Shown: in pieces, positions 35,823-45,845 of the stretch
Layout of the letters: the number at the start of each line of letters is the position of its first letter
How positions within the stretch are numbered: position 1 is the stretch's first letter
NCBI GenBank assembly: GCA_027596035.1
Contig: JADGJA010000016.1
Location: 1-64,000 of the forward strand
Direction: 5' to 3'
Source: Thoreauomyces humboldtii
Lineage: Eukaryota > Chytridiomycota > Chytridiomycetes > Spizellomycetales > Powellomycetaceae
Length of the DNA: 64,000 nt
Notes under the pieces: generated by a model
The model's database searches: none
Told to the model about the DNA's origin: nothing
The model's input: only the letters and a program-made list of their open reading frames with translations
Translations under genes and position numbers: made by a program

Positions 35823-36983
35823 TCACATGGTCCCAAATTTATCGACACCGATATACGACGGCGATGACGCTACTGGTGCTTCATTGGCCACAACGATGCC
35901 AACAGGAGCAGCCCTGGGTTCCATGGTGGACCTACGTTGAGTGGGGGTCTCGAATGGTGCGGACGGTAGCTCCCCGTACTGATAGTACGCGCCGCGCGAG
36001 AGCCTTTGCTGCCCAGGCAGGTGGGACATGCGGTTGATTCCTGGCTGCGTCGAAACGGTGCGCGGAGGTGGCATGTGGCGAATTCGCTCGGGCGGAGCGG
36101 GTTGCTGCACTTTCTCGACGGATGGAATGGATGGAACGGTCGGGGACCCCGGCTCTGGCTGCTGCTGCTGCTGTTGCTCGTGCAACTGAAGGGCATAAGA
36201 TCTTGGCGAGGGCAAGGGCTTTTGGTCTCGGATCGGAGCAGGGACGAAGGTGGGCTGCTCGATGTGAATATCGCGGATAGATTTTGTTTGGGCGGCAGGG
36301 CTCGTCCAGCAGTGGGCAGGTTTTCGTAGCCTTTCCGTTGCGACTTTCTGCACAAGCACCCGAGGGACAGCCCCGCCTAGGCACACGATAGGGAAGAAGC
36401 CTCCTCCGCTTCTCGTAGACACGCCAAAAGCCCATCCATCCTCGTATGCTGCTTTCAAGATAACGGTGTCGTCAACCACCAAATTGACTTCGTCCGAAAT
36501 TCCTTGCGCGTGGACTTTCACGACTTGGAACTCGCGACGATCGCCATTGGCCTGAATAAACTGGTTTGCGGATGCGATGGCCACTGCTTCATTGGCCTTT
36601 CGCTGGTCGGGGAGACTTTCGTAGCGAGCTCGAGGCTTTCCAAGTGCGCGAGGGAGCGATACGTGACGTTGAAGCGTCTCCTGTGGCGACTGCTCCAGGA
36701 TGAATGCAGGTGCTACGGGTGGGCCAGCATACTCCCTGGTGGCCTTTCTGGTTGTGCAATTCGCAGAGCAGAGACAGGCCAGGATACAAAAGGTCATGAT
36801 GACCGTCGCGATGATGGCCCACCAGACCGCGTTGCCCCGCGTGGTAAGTCCAGCGTTGGTAAGCGTATTTGGGTTTAGGGTCGGAAGATCCTCAAGGATT
36901 TTCCCAGTCGGCGCTGCTGTGCAGATTCCAGTGGCTATGAGCAACCCCGCTAACGTGGTTTGCAAGGTTCTTGAGACTACCAT
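35823..36983 (-). CDS. Single-pass membrane protein with cytoplasmic SH3 domain
   Basis: A 386-residue type I-like protein. A signal peptide (to about residue 24), a short outer segment and one membrane helix (AVWWAIIATVIMTFCILACLC, about 53-73) precede a basic/Cys-rich juxtamembrane stretch. An SH3 domain follows at about 150-205 (FQVVKVHAQGISDEVNLVVDDTVILKAAYEDGWAFGVSTRSGGGFFPIVCL) with the ALYDY-like, WAFG and GFFP positions of the fold. The rest is Pro/Gln-rich with a CAG-type Gln run. The build resembles fungal membrane SH3 proteins that recruit signalling or actin partners, such as the Sho1 and Fus1 types, but it has one helix rather than Sho1's four. It is intronless. Confidence 0.78.
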   Translation of the reverse strand: MVVSRTLQTTLAGLLIATGICTAAPTGKILEDLPTLNPNTLTNAGLTTRGNAVWWAIIATVIMTFCILACLCSANCTTRKATREYAGPPVAPAFILEQSPQETLQRHVSLPRALGKPRARYESLPDQRKANEAVAIASANQFIQANGDRREFQVVKVHAQGISDEVNLVVDDTVILKAAYEDGWAFGVSTRSGGGFFPIVCLGGAVPRVLVQKVATERLRKPAHCWTSPAAQTKSIRDIHIEQPTFVPAPIRDQKPLPSPRSYALQLHEQQQQQQPEPGSPTVPSIPSVEKVQQPAPPERIRHMPPPRTVSTQPGINRMSHLPGQQRLSRGAYYQYGELPSAPFETPTQRRSTMEPRAAPVGIVVANEAPVASSPSYIGVDKFGTM

Positions 36984-37324
36984 GATGGTAAAAGCTGGGC
37001 CACGCGATTATTAGTTTGTAACTCGATGGATTCTGCATGACAGATGTCGAGTAGGGTACTCACAGCACTGGATACGTGATACTATTCAACAATAAGGCGA
37101 CCTTGAGCTTATCGTCTCGCCAGTTACATGTAGATGGAGGCTGGCTTTGTTTGACGGGGAGATGGCGAGATGGAGACCACATTTTGAGGGTCTCGGGTCA
37201 CGCAGGGCCGCAGGGCCACTCTGTGTGCTCCCCACGCGTCGCGGTCACCGCGTGCTCAACTTAACGCGTCGCATGCCAGCGTGCTGCTGCGCAGTCTCCG
37301 TTTCCTGTTCGCACATCACGAACC

Positions 37325-39139
37325 ATGGGAAACCAAAATGACTCCCGTGGCATTCGCATCAACATCGCGGAAGGAAGCGCCGATACACACAGAGAGTTCT
37401 GTGGATTGAACCGCGCATTGGTAAGAAGGGACAGGCCAGATGATCTACAAAATACTTGGCTCAGTTTGTCCTATTGTCCTTTGCAGTCCCAAACGGCGAA
37501 AGGTCTTATCGTCGGCGGGATCGGTTTCGCCAGTGTAACGGCGATACACGTGATTTTGGGCTGGAGTACTTCAACAAAAGCAAGTCGGCCACTCGGGCCT
37601 GATTACACACCACTCCCCGTCAATGATCACACGAAGGATCATCAGCTTGAAAAGCAGGTCGCCTCCCTTGCGATAACTGTGGCCATGGGCGCCGCGTCTC
37701 GATCGTTGACGAGCTTCCCAATGCTCGGCATGATCACGACGGGTTTGATCCTCCGGAACCTGGGCATCGTTACCGGGCTTCCGCACGCTTGGACCACCGC
37801 CCTATTCTCTCTCGCGCTTTCCTCTGTGGTCGCGCGCGCGGGAGTTCGCCTTCGTGTCCGAGCTCTCCGTGGCCTGATTCTGCCTGCAGCCATCCTCGGG
37901 ATCATCCCTGTGGCGATTGAGACTTTGTGGCTCGCGAGCATTCTTCATCTTCTCGGGAGCATCCCCGCCGACTGGGCCTGCGCAGGTGCAGCTGTTGTGG
38001 CCTGTCTGAGCCCCGGAGTAGTAGTCCCTATCCTCGTGAACCTGGCAGACTCCTCGGAAGCTTGGGCGGACTCCCGAATCTTGCGTGTCCTTGTGGCTGC
38101 TGTTGGAGTTGATGTTCTGTTCGCAACCACGGTCTTTGGGACAGCTGTCGGTGTCTTGGAACGTCGTCTGGTCAGTTCCGGGCAGAACCACGCGGACCAT
38201 GTGGATATGACGTGGGTGGGACTGCAGGCCATCAAGCAACTTGCGATTGGAACCACCGCAGGACTTGTCGCTGGTGCCGTTATCGTGAAAGCAGGTCCCA
38301 TCGTGCCTCCGAGGTCTTTCATGGTACGCAACGTGCGCGTCTGTCTCTCAGACAAATATCTTGTACTCTTCGCAGTTATGACCTCTTGGATGGTGATCGC
38401 GAAAACGGCAGGCTGGCCCGGTGCGGCCACCTGCGGGGTGATCGTCGCTTGGGCGGTTATAGGAAATAAATGGCCGACAGCCGATGTCGAGGTCGCAGAC
38501 AAACGGTAGGCCTTTCAGTCTGCTTAATCGGTTCACACAGACTTCTCACCCACACTATGGCACACAACAGACTAAAGCAGCTGTGGAATATCACAGAACC
38601 ACTACTCTTTCCGCTAATCGGATCGTCGATTGATTTGGCGGCATTTTCTCCCATCACGTTCCTGACGGCGTTCGGCTGCGTTGCCGTCTCCGTATGCGTC
38701 AAGCTGTGCGCAGCTTACGGAAGTGCTCGTTTGGCGGGCTTCGAAAAGTGGGACGCAACCTTCGCGGCGGGAATCTGGACAGGAAAAGCAAGCGTTCAGG
38801 TATCTTGCTCCAACGTGACAAACTCGAATACCGACCGCTCATGCTTTTTTTCTGATCATGCAGGCGGCCTTGTCGACGGTTCCATTGACGCTCATTGCTC
38901 ACCACGGCTTGCAAGATTCGCCCGAAGCCACGCATGCACAGACTATCTTCGCAGCCATAATATCGTCGATATTGATTGGAGCTCCCTTTGCAGCCGCGTG
39001 GAACCGCAACTACCGCGACCAGTCTCCAAAAGCCGCGATTATGACCGTTGACCGCATTGAGAAATTGGAGATTCCAGATAGTGATGCGCATTTGAACATG
39101 GCTAAGATTCCAGGGGAGCCGATGCCCCATGGTGTTTGA
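37325..39139 (+). CDS. SLC9B/NHA-type Na+(Li+)/H+ antiporter
   Basis: A polytopic cation/proton antiporter of the CPA2 superfamily with 11-13 hydrophobic segments. Diagnostic stretches include SFPMLGMITTGLILRNLG, AGAAVVACLSPGVVVPILVNLA, WPGAATCGVIVAWAVIGN, LFPLIGSSIDL and WDATFAAGIWTGKASVQAALSTVPLTLIA, as in mitochondrial/vacuolar SLC9B2-like proteins. Introns: 37421-37486 (GTAAGA...TTGCAG; a multiple of three without a stop, so retention would only add residues), about 38507-38569, and about 38800-38865. It is divergent from the SH3 gene. The likely role is organellar Na+/H+ exchange, by inference from the family. Confidence 0.85.
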
Positions 39140-39191
39140 AACAAGAGCAACTCACTTGTACATTCCAAAATTAAATCACAGATACACTATC

Positions 39192-39799
39192 TCATGCTCC
39201 CTTGAATGCATACCGACGTCCGTCCAACTCATCCAGCGAAGCACGTGTATCCACCTCGCTCTGTCTAACGTACATCTGAGCTCCGACCACTAGAACTGGA
39301 ATGCTCGCCACCAGGTCCTCCACTGTCTTGTGAGCCGAGTGACCACCTTCCAAGGCCAGATGGAGCAGGAACGGAACAAGAGCAACCCCAACAAAGGCCG
39401 CTGGTGGAATGATGCCGTGGAGCTGGGGAATCAAGGGCAACGCACAAGCGGTGACAGAAAGAGCATGCTCAAATAGAAGCACCCCAGGCGCCGCAATCTG
39501 CTGGATGATGTACCTACGATGACAAGAACAATGTTAAGAGTCCACACGAGCTATCTGTGCTCAAGAGCTGCTTACATGAATATGGCCGCTCCACTTAAGA
39601 TCCGAACCCAGTTTTCCCACCCGGTCTGAGCGGTCATCTGCTCCCTCCTCAAGACATTGACGACTTCTTCTTGCTCTATTCCTGCGGTGTGGGTAAAAAT
39701 CCTCGGGCATGTTGATCCTGCTATATCTCACGCACGCTGTTCGTCCAAAGCTTCAGTATCATCTTCCGGGGGCTGGAGAAATGGGACTCTGCGACTCAT
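39192..39799 (-). CDS. Small multi-pass membrane protein, unknown function
   Basis: Three exons with agreeing phases give about 160 residues: MSRRVPFLQPPEDDTEALDEQR, then IEQEEVVNVLRREQMTAQTGWENWVRILSGAAIFM, then YIIQQIAAPGVLLFEHALSVTACALPLIPQLHGIIPPAAFVGVALVPFLLHLAL and a charged tail. Three hydrophobic segments are visible. No family is recognised. The splice sites (GTGCGT...CCGCAG; GTAAGC...TCGTAG) are canonical, which supports a real gene. It shares a divergent promoter of about 210 nt with the YIPF gene. Confidence 0.65.
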
Positions 39800-40012
39800 G
39801 ATGACTGGTTGGGGATGTTTATAGGAAAGCCACGGTTTATAGGAACCGAAATGGTTTTGCTGGTGAGTGGGCGGGACTGAGGAAGTCCGACCCGTCTGGA
39901 CGCTCCTGACAACGACGAAGACGTTGACGGCAAGGATTGCTCCGCGCGCACGTTCTGTCGCCGTCACCCATCCGTCACCTACACCTCCTTCCTCAAATAC
40001 AACATCGTGGCT

Positions 40013-41342
40013 ATGAGTAACTACGATATCCTGACTGACCTGGACCCTCCGGTATTGTCGGCATCTCCCGGGAGGTCATCTCAAAGGGTCCGCTAACATC
40101 AGTGGTTGTCGCTTCAGGTCGACCATTCTCCGGAAGCTCAGCTCGAGTTTCAAAGTCAGTGGGAAGGAGATACTGACGAATATCTAGTCCTCGGTCTTAT
40201 CCTCGTTCGTGCTGTGTCTAGATTTCGTACTCTCAGACCAGGAGAAGACAGCATATGGGAAGAGCTCCACGCCGAACCGAGGAGGACCCGCAGGAAACGG
40301 CGGAGGTACACAGTAGAGCTCCTTCGAATTCTCGGTGCCCGCACTTGGGCTATGAGTGTCATGATCTCAGACTCGTTTTACTGTTTAGATTTTGGTTTCT
40401 CGGCGCCCGCCGGCGGCGCGCCAGCCCCTGCTCCTTCAGCTGGTGCTCCCGGTGGTTTCTGGACTGTAGAATACTACGCCCCGTACTTCAACGTCGACAC
40501 TTCTGACGTAAAAACTAGATATTTGAGACAAAAACGCCGAGATCTGGGCTGACTCTGCTTTCCTTGGCTTGCAGGTCACGCAACGCATCCTCGCCACTAT
40601 CGTCCCTGGAACGCAATTTTCCGAAGTGCTGGGCAGCAACCCTGATCTTTACGGTATGCTCGACTTTCTAACGGAAGTCATCGGAGGAGAAGCGGGATCT
40701 CTGAGTCAGGATCTATGTTCGGGCTCTTTCCAGGACCCTTCTGGATAGCGACGACCGTCATCTTTGCCTTTTTCGTCACTTCCTCCGTCGCCGGATCCAT
40801 AGCCGCACTGCTCAACTCGACCGTCTACACGTATGACATGGCAACCCTTTCGGTCGCCGTCACTACAATCTACGTTTTCGTGACGGTCGTACCGCTGGTG
40901 CTCTGGGGTATCCTCCGCTACTTCAAGGGACCTGCGAACCTGCTCGAGCTGATCGACACATATGGATATGCTCTTGCGATATACATCCCCGTATCGGTAA
41001 GTTCGCATACTTTTCGCCTCTGAGCGAGAGTGCCCGGTTATAACAGATCGCGTGACGCGGTCTTTTTGCTTAGCTTGCGTGCATCGCGCCACTGGAAATC
41101 GTACGATGGATCGTTGTGCTGGTGGCATTCGTGAGCACAGGTAACTTACCGATACTGCCTTTGAGAAACGTCAGTTCTGCTCTTCTAATCTTTGCCGGTT
41201 TCTAGTACTGTTCAAGGTGCGGACACTTCGCCCTGTTGTAAGTCAGGCAAATGATAAGTTCGCCTCCACGCTGGTGCTGTCGGGCATCGTGCTAAGCGAC
41301 GGAGCGCTGGCCATGCTGTTCAAGTTCTACTTCTTCCCTTGA
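40013..41342 (+). CDS. YIPF1/2-type Golgi membrane protein (Yip1 family)
   Basis: A Yip1-domain protein of Golgi and endosomal membranes that interacts with Rab GTPases. The soluble N-terminus has the family's EAQLEFQS segment. FWTVEYYAPYFNVDTSDV and NPDLYGPFWI precede five membrane segments: ATTVIFAFFVTSSVAGSIA, SVAVTTIYVFVTVVPLVLWGIL, LIDTYGYALAIYIPVS, LEIVRWIVVLVAFVSTV, and STLVLSGIVLSDGALAMLFKFYFFP. Introns lie near 40054-40117, in the 40190-40410 region (not resolved), 40502-40573, 40653-40732, 40997-41072 and 41140-41205. The C-terminus and membrane region are secure; the exon structure of the N-terminal third is tentative. Confidence 0.85.
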
Positions 41343-41510
41343 TCGCGTACAATGAAACCAGTGGCGACCTTACACGACGTGGATCAGCCCTTTTGAAGCT
41401 TACGCATGGGAACGCCGGGAGAGTGAGAGTGAGATTGGAATTGAATCCAGGGATCATGTACAAAAGGTGAAGGCCGCATTCACGTAGCAGGTCAGGTCGC
41501 TCACAAAAGC

Positions 41511-42615
41511 TTGGGGAAGAAGGTTGGAACATTCTTCTTGTATTCTTGGTATTCGGGCTTCTTGCCATGCTTCTTGTCGTGATACTTCTGGATGAGCGGG
41601 ATGCCTGACATCTGTGCGAGATTGCGGAAATGTTCAAGATACACGCACTCATTCGAAAGGCCCGAAACGATTGCCGAACCTTCGTGATGAGAAGCGTCTC
41701 AAATGCAGGGGCGGCCGCCGCACAAACCGCGGACCACGGACTCAGGTATCCGGTCCCAGCGCTGAACACTCCCAGACTCGCTATGTAGGCTCCCGTCCAC
41801 AGAGAGCACTCTCCAAAGTAGTTGGGGAACCTGCACAGGCCCCACAGCCCGGTCCTCAGGAACGACTCGTCGGTCTTCTTGTCCTTGAGGGCCTTGGCAT
41901 GGGCCGCCTTCTGCCTGTCTGCCACGACCTCGAAGGCGAAACCGAGGGCCCAGATGCTGAAGCCGATGAAGTCCTTGTATCACAGGGCAGGATGCAAGCG
42001 AGCCGGGATGGCATTGGCCGCGTAGACCGGGAGAGCCGTAAGACTGACCCAGAGAACCTGATCGAAAAAGGCTCCCCAGAACCTCAGACGGTTCTTCTTG
42101 ATTTCGTCGAAGCGAGGGTCCCCGCCCTTCTCAATCGCACGCACGAAGAGATGGCTCCCCAGGCGCGTTGCCCAGACCAACGTCATTGCACTGAGGATGA
42201 GCTGTCGAGGGTGAAACATTGCGAGGGGAGGGAGCGAGGATAGGGCGGCGACGGGGCTTGAAAGGAAGTTCTTGACGCCGACGGCGGATAGGGACGGGTA
42301 GTACAGGAAACAAAGGTGCAGATGCCGAATGTGATAGCTCTAGCAACATATCGGCAACGTCAGTCAGTACGGGGGAACGAGACTGCGGGTGCGGCAAAGG
42401 TCCCAAGAGATGCCTTACCCGGAGAGATCGTAGACCATATCGGTCCGCAGCGGGACCGAGACAGCTGCCACCGCAAACTGGACGGAGGCAGCCGCAACGG
42501 TAGTGGCGACGAGAGTTCGAGCGGGTATGAACCAGAAGGGCATGACTAGAAGTATGGGGTATGGAGATTGAGAATGCTCTTTCCGAAGAAGTGTATTGAT
42601 ATTCAATACCGTCAT
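41511..42615 (-). CDS. DUF1295 (steroid 5-alpha-reductase-like) membrane protein with an in-frame TGA
   Basis: A multi-pass protein of the DUF1295/5-alpha-reductase C-terminal superfamily. Segments in order: FWFIPARTLVATTVAAASVQFAVAAV, RQLILSAMTLVWATRLGSHLFVRAIEKGGDPRFDEIK, LWVSLTALPVYAAN, then LHPAL-stop-YKDFIGFSIWALGFAFEVVADRQKAA, FLRTGLWGLCRFPNYFGECSLWTGAYI, FETLLITK and a last exon ending PEYQEYKKNVPTFFPKLL. The RFPNYFGE motif is the family hallmark. The TGA at 41980-41982 sits inside an otherwise perfect match; family members usually have a sense codon (often Gly) there. Introns lie near 42353-42423 and 41608-41680. Apart from this one codon the gene looks intact, so it may be a recent nonsense allele, a base error or a readthrough case. 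Confidence 0.75.
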
Positions 42616-43583
42616 GACCTGTCAAATCTGTCGATCCCTTTCCCCCTCATGCCCTCATGCAACCGAACTGACTGCCTGCATGTGCAATGCCGAACGAGAC
42701 CTGATCATGCAGTCTGAGAGGTCTGCATGCGAAACGGATTGGGATTTGACGGGAGAACCGTTTTCCGAGCTGTAAGACCCAATCTTCAATCCAAAGACGG
42801 CCCAACGCCCCAGACAGGTGGGGCGATGCTAGGAGAGATATCGGTAGTCGACGTGCCATATACTTGTCAGATGCATGGTTCTAATATACATACTGTGCAT
42901 TGCCGAAGCACTGGTGTGCAAGTGGCACTGGGGACTGCCCAAATGGCCGGTAGGGCATCCGCTTCCTATTCTCAGTCTTTGGTTCATACCATCGGCCGAA
43001 ACTCTATATTCGCCTCGCTATCCTTGTCGTCCTCACCGCCATCAGTCGCGGTCCTTGGTTCTTACCCTCGGCCGAGACTGCTTCGCGCGCCTCCGGGCCT
43101 AACTGCAAGGCCACAGGCCTTGCTTGGTTCGGCTGCCGGGGCTACCACGGTAGTCCCGAGCTTTGGGCAGAAGCTTGTCTTCTGACAACGACCTGCCTTC
43201 GGGCTTGGCTGCAGGGTTCCTCCTTGCTCTGTCATCGGCGGCAAGAGCTAGTCTCTTGCTTCGCCCCCGTAATGGTTTGCCCTTGCGTGGTCGTCATATC
43301 TTGACATTGTCCATGCTCCTTGCTATATTGTTGCAAGGACCATAGGCGATGCAAGCATGACCGCCACTCTGGTCGTCCTCATCGCCATGCTCAGCCACGG
43401 TCCTTGGTTCTTACCTTGGCCGAGACTGATCCTCATTCCACCCAAGTCTTTAAATAGCCGAGACCTCCTTCACCCGCTTAAAAGGTTAAGGCTAGAAAAA
43501 GACAACAAGCTTCGCTGGTCGGAATAGTCTCCCCCGAGATGATAATTATGTACATGCGAACTCGTGCAAAACTTTCAGGTTGA
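42616..43583. other. Gap with diverged direct repeats
   Basis: No gene is supported. A roughly 50-nt motif containing ccttggttcttacc and cggccgagactg occurs near 43021-43080 and again near 43374-43430, and a weaker version near 42970-43005. No terminal inverted repeat or transposase remnant is seen. Confidence 0.5.
43021..43430 (+). repeat. Imperfect direct repeats of about 50 nt
   Basis: Copies at about 43027-43080 and 43374-43430 share gtcctca-cgccat and the block ggtccttggttcttacc followed by ggccgagactg. A third, weaker copy lies at about 42973-43003. They could be relics of a mobile or regulatory repeat; their origin is unknown. Confidence 0.6.
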
Positions 43584-45365
43584 TCAAAGAGCGGTCAGCT
43601 GGGGAGCGCCAGCGGAGGCAGGGCTCGAGAACTTTGTCTCGACGAACGGCTTCAGCATCTTGACGTTCTCGTCATGGGTATCAAACTTGTGGTAGCATTT
43701 GGCGGTATCCTCGAGGGTGATGCGATGCGACACAAAGAGTCGCGTGGGCTTGATCTTTCCGGTGACGAGGTATTCGTCCATGATGTGCTGCATGTACTTG
43801 TGAGTGGGAGCCTGACCGTTTCCGATGAACCTGATGCCCCTTTGCATCAGAGAGCCGATGTTGAGATGGTTGGTGTATCCGGCGTAGACTCCCGTGATGG
43901 CGACGGTTCCGTACGCGACGGTGCTGGTGATGATCTCGTTGAGGATCTCGGACGTGTCCGTCTCGAGACCGACGGCGATCTCGATCTTGTGCGCCCAGCC
44001 TAGGATGAGTGGGTAGTTAGTATTCTACTTGTCTGGATGAAATACCGGTTCAGTCTTTCTCTCGTGCTTTACCTTTCGCGTACTCGCCGGCAGCGCATTC
44101 GAGACCGACGTCGATCCCTGCGGGTCGGGTAGGGTCGCGACCGTCAACGCCGGGACGCGTAAGCTCCATGATACGGCCTTGGACGTTCTTGTGCTCGTTG
44201 AAGTTGACAGTTTCGATCTTCACTTGGGGATAGTCGCGGTGGATCACCTGGACGATGTGATCGAGGCGCCACTACAGAATAAAGGGCGTTCAGACCGTGG
44301 AGTCACGGATTATGGCCTGAGGCAAGAAAGCAGACACACAGACCTGAACGTTATCGACGAGGATGATGTGCTTTGCGCCGCGAAGGGACGCCCAGACCGC
44401 GCCCATCGTGCCACTGGAGGATGGAAAGGAAGATCTAGTCAGAAGAGGTCGCCATCGGGGCAAGAAGGCGCTCCAAGGAAAGGGGCGAAAAACCACGTAC
44501 ATTGCTCCGCAACCCCAGATTCCGACGATGTCGCCTTCCTTGACGCCTGCATCCGCGACCTGATGGAAGGAGGTGCAGAGGATGTCGGAGACGTAGAGGG
44601 CCTCCTCGTCGGGGACCGAGTCGGGGACCTTGATGCAGTTGGCATCGCCATGAGGGATCCTCGTGTACTCTGCCTGTCCGCCGGCGAACCCTCCGGTGAA
44701 GTGCGAGTAGCCGAGCATGCCGCATCCTCGAGCTCCGTACATTGTGTTCATGAGGGACGAGTCGTTCGTCCTGACGCAGGCGGAAGAGAGCTTCTGCTTG
44801 CACATGAAGCAGTCTCCGCAGGCGATGTTGAAGCCGGCCACGACGCGGTCACCGACCTTGAGCTTGGTGACGGACGATCCGACAGAGTCCACGATACCCA
44901 TGCACTCTGTGAGATTGGGAGAGGGGAGAGTCAACGCTCCCAAACGAGTCTTCTTGCTCGATTGCCCGACCCCATTTTTTTTCTGTTATACCATGTCCGA
45001 GGATGTCGCCAGACTCCATCTCCAGGATGGCACCGTGGAGGAGGTGCATGTCGCTTCCGCAGACGGTGGATCCAGTGATCTTGAGGACGATGTCGTGGTG
45101 GTCGACGACCTTTGGCTTCAGGGAATCGACGATGCGAACGTCGTTCTTTCCGTGCCAGATCAGGGCCTGGGGGTCATGAAAGAGAGCGTTCACGGGTCAG
45201 TGGGATGCGAGGTAGGAAGGACATGGGAAAAGGACTCACGCGCATCTTTTCGCCGGAGGGATCAGCGAGGAGGTCTGGGTTGTTCGAGGGGTTTGCGCCC
45301 GTTGTGGTGTCGAGACCCTTGATGGGTTCCATCTTTTTGTCGATCAGGCTTGCAAGCGCGTTCAT
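43584..45365 (-). CDS. Zinc-dependent alcohol/formaldehyde dehydrogenase-like protein (MDR family)
   Basis: A medium-chain dehydrogenase/reductase in six exons, roughly 420 residues. The catalytic zinc site appears as TVCGSDMHLLHG and the GH-E pair made by splicing near 45000-44912. The structural zinc loop is CGDCFMCKQKLSSAC. The Rossmann motif is GIWGCGAMG-T-MGAVWASLRGAKHIILVD, interrupted by an intron near 44505-44412. The C-terminal part (HKYMQHIMDEYLVTGKIKPTRLFVSHRITLEDTAKCYHKFD) matches the family, and the overall sequence resembles the glutathione-independent formaldehyde dehydrogenase/dismutase branch. The substrate cannot be told from sequence. The N-terminal 40 residues before ALIWHGKNDVRI extend the usual start. 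Confidence 0.9.
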
Positions 45366-45845
45366 GGCGGATGAGTCAGTGTTTCTGCGAAAGAGTTAGG
45401 AAGACGAGATTGTAGTGTATAGAGGGGCGGGCGGGCTCGATAGGAAAGCAAGTACCTATCATGCTACCGTACATGTACCAAACCGTCTTTTCGTGACGTG
45501 CGCAGTGTGGGGGAGATGGGGGTACCGTAGACCTTTTCCGCCCGCGCGACGTCATGGCGGGAAGACAAAGTGCCGCACCCCGCCACTGTCGAAAGTGGCT
45601 GGTCTCTTGATCAGAAGAAAACAAGATCGACGGGACGACAGAAACACGGAATGTTCTCCACGGAGGGAGGGGGTGTCTCTCCGGAGGGAACAGGGTCGCA
45701 CGGACGCACGAGGCACCGGCCTCCGCTTTTCCTCCTCCCCCACTCTCTCTCTCACTCGCTTCTTCGCGCACCCTATGTACTTTTGCACACTCCCCACAGG
45801 GCACGCAGGCACACTCAGGCACCCAGCTTCAACCCCCCTCCCCCT
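45366..45845. other. Divergent promoter region
   Basis: It separates the dehydrogenase and DUF1003 genes. The right half is CT-rich (ctctctctctcactcg near 45745). No coding frame is supported. Confidence 0.5.

Noticed and set aside
41614..42243. 209-codon plus-strand frame opposite the DUF1295 gene
   Set aside because: Antisense shadow; the family motif RFPNYFGE is on the other strand.
44179..45078. 299-codon open frame on the plus strand opposite the dehydrogenase
   Set aside because: The minus-strand gene carries both zinc sites and the Rossmann motif; the plus frame has no recognisable feature.
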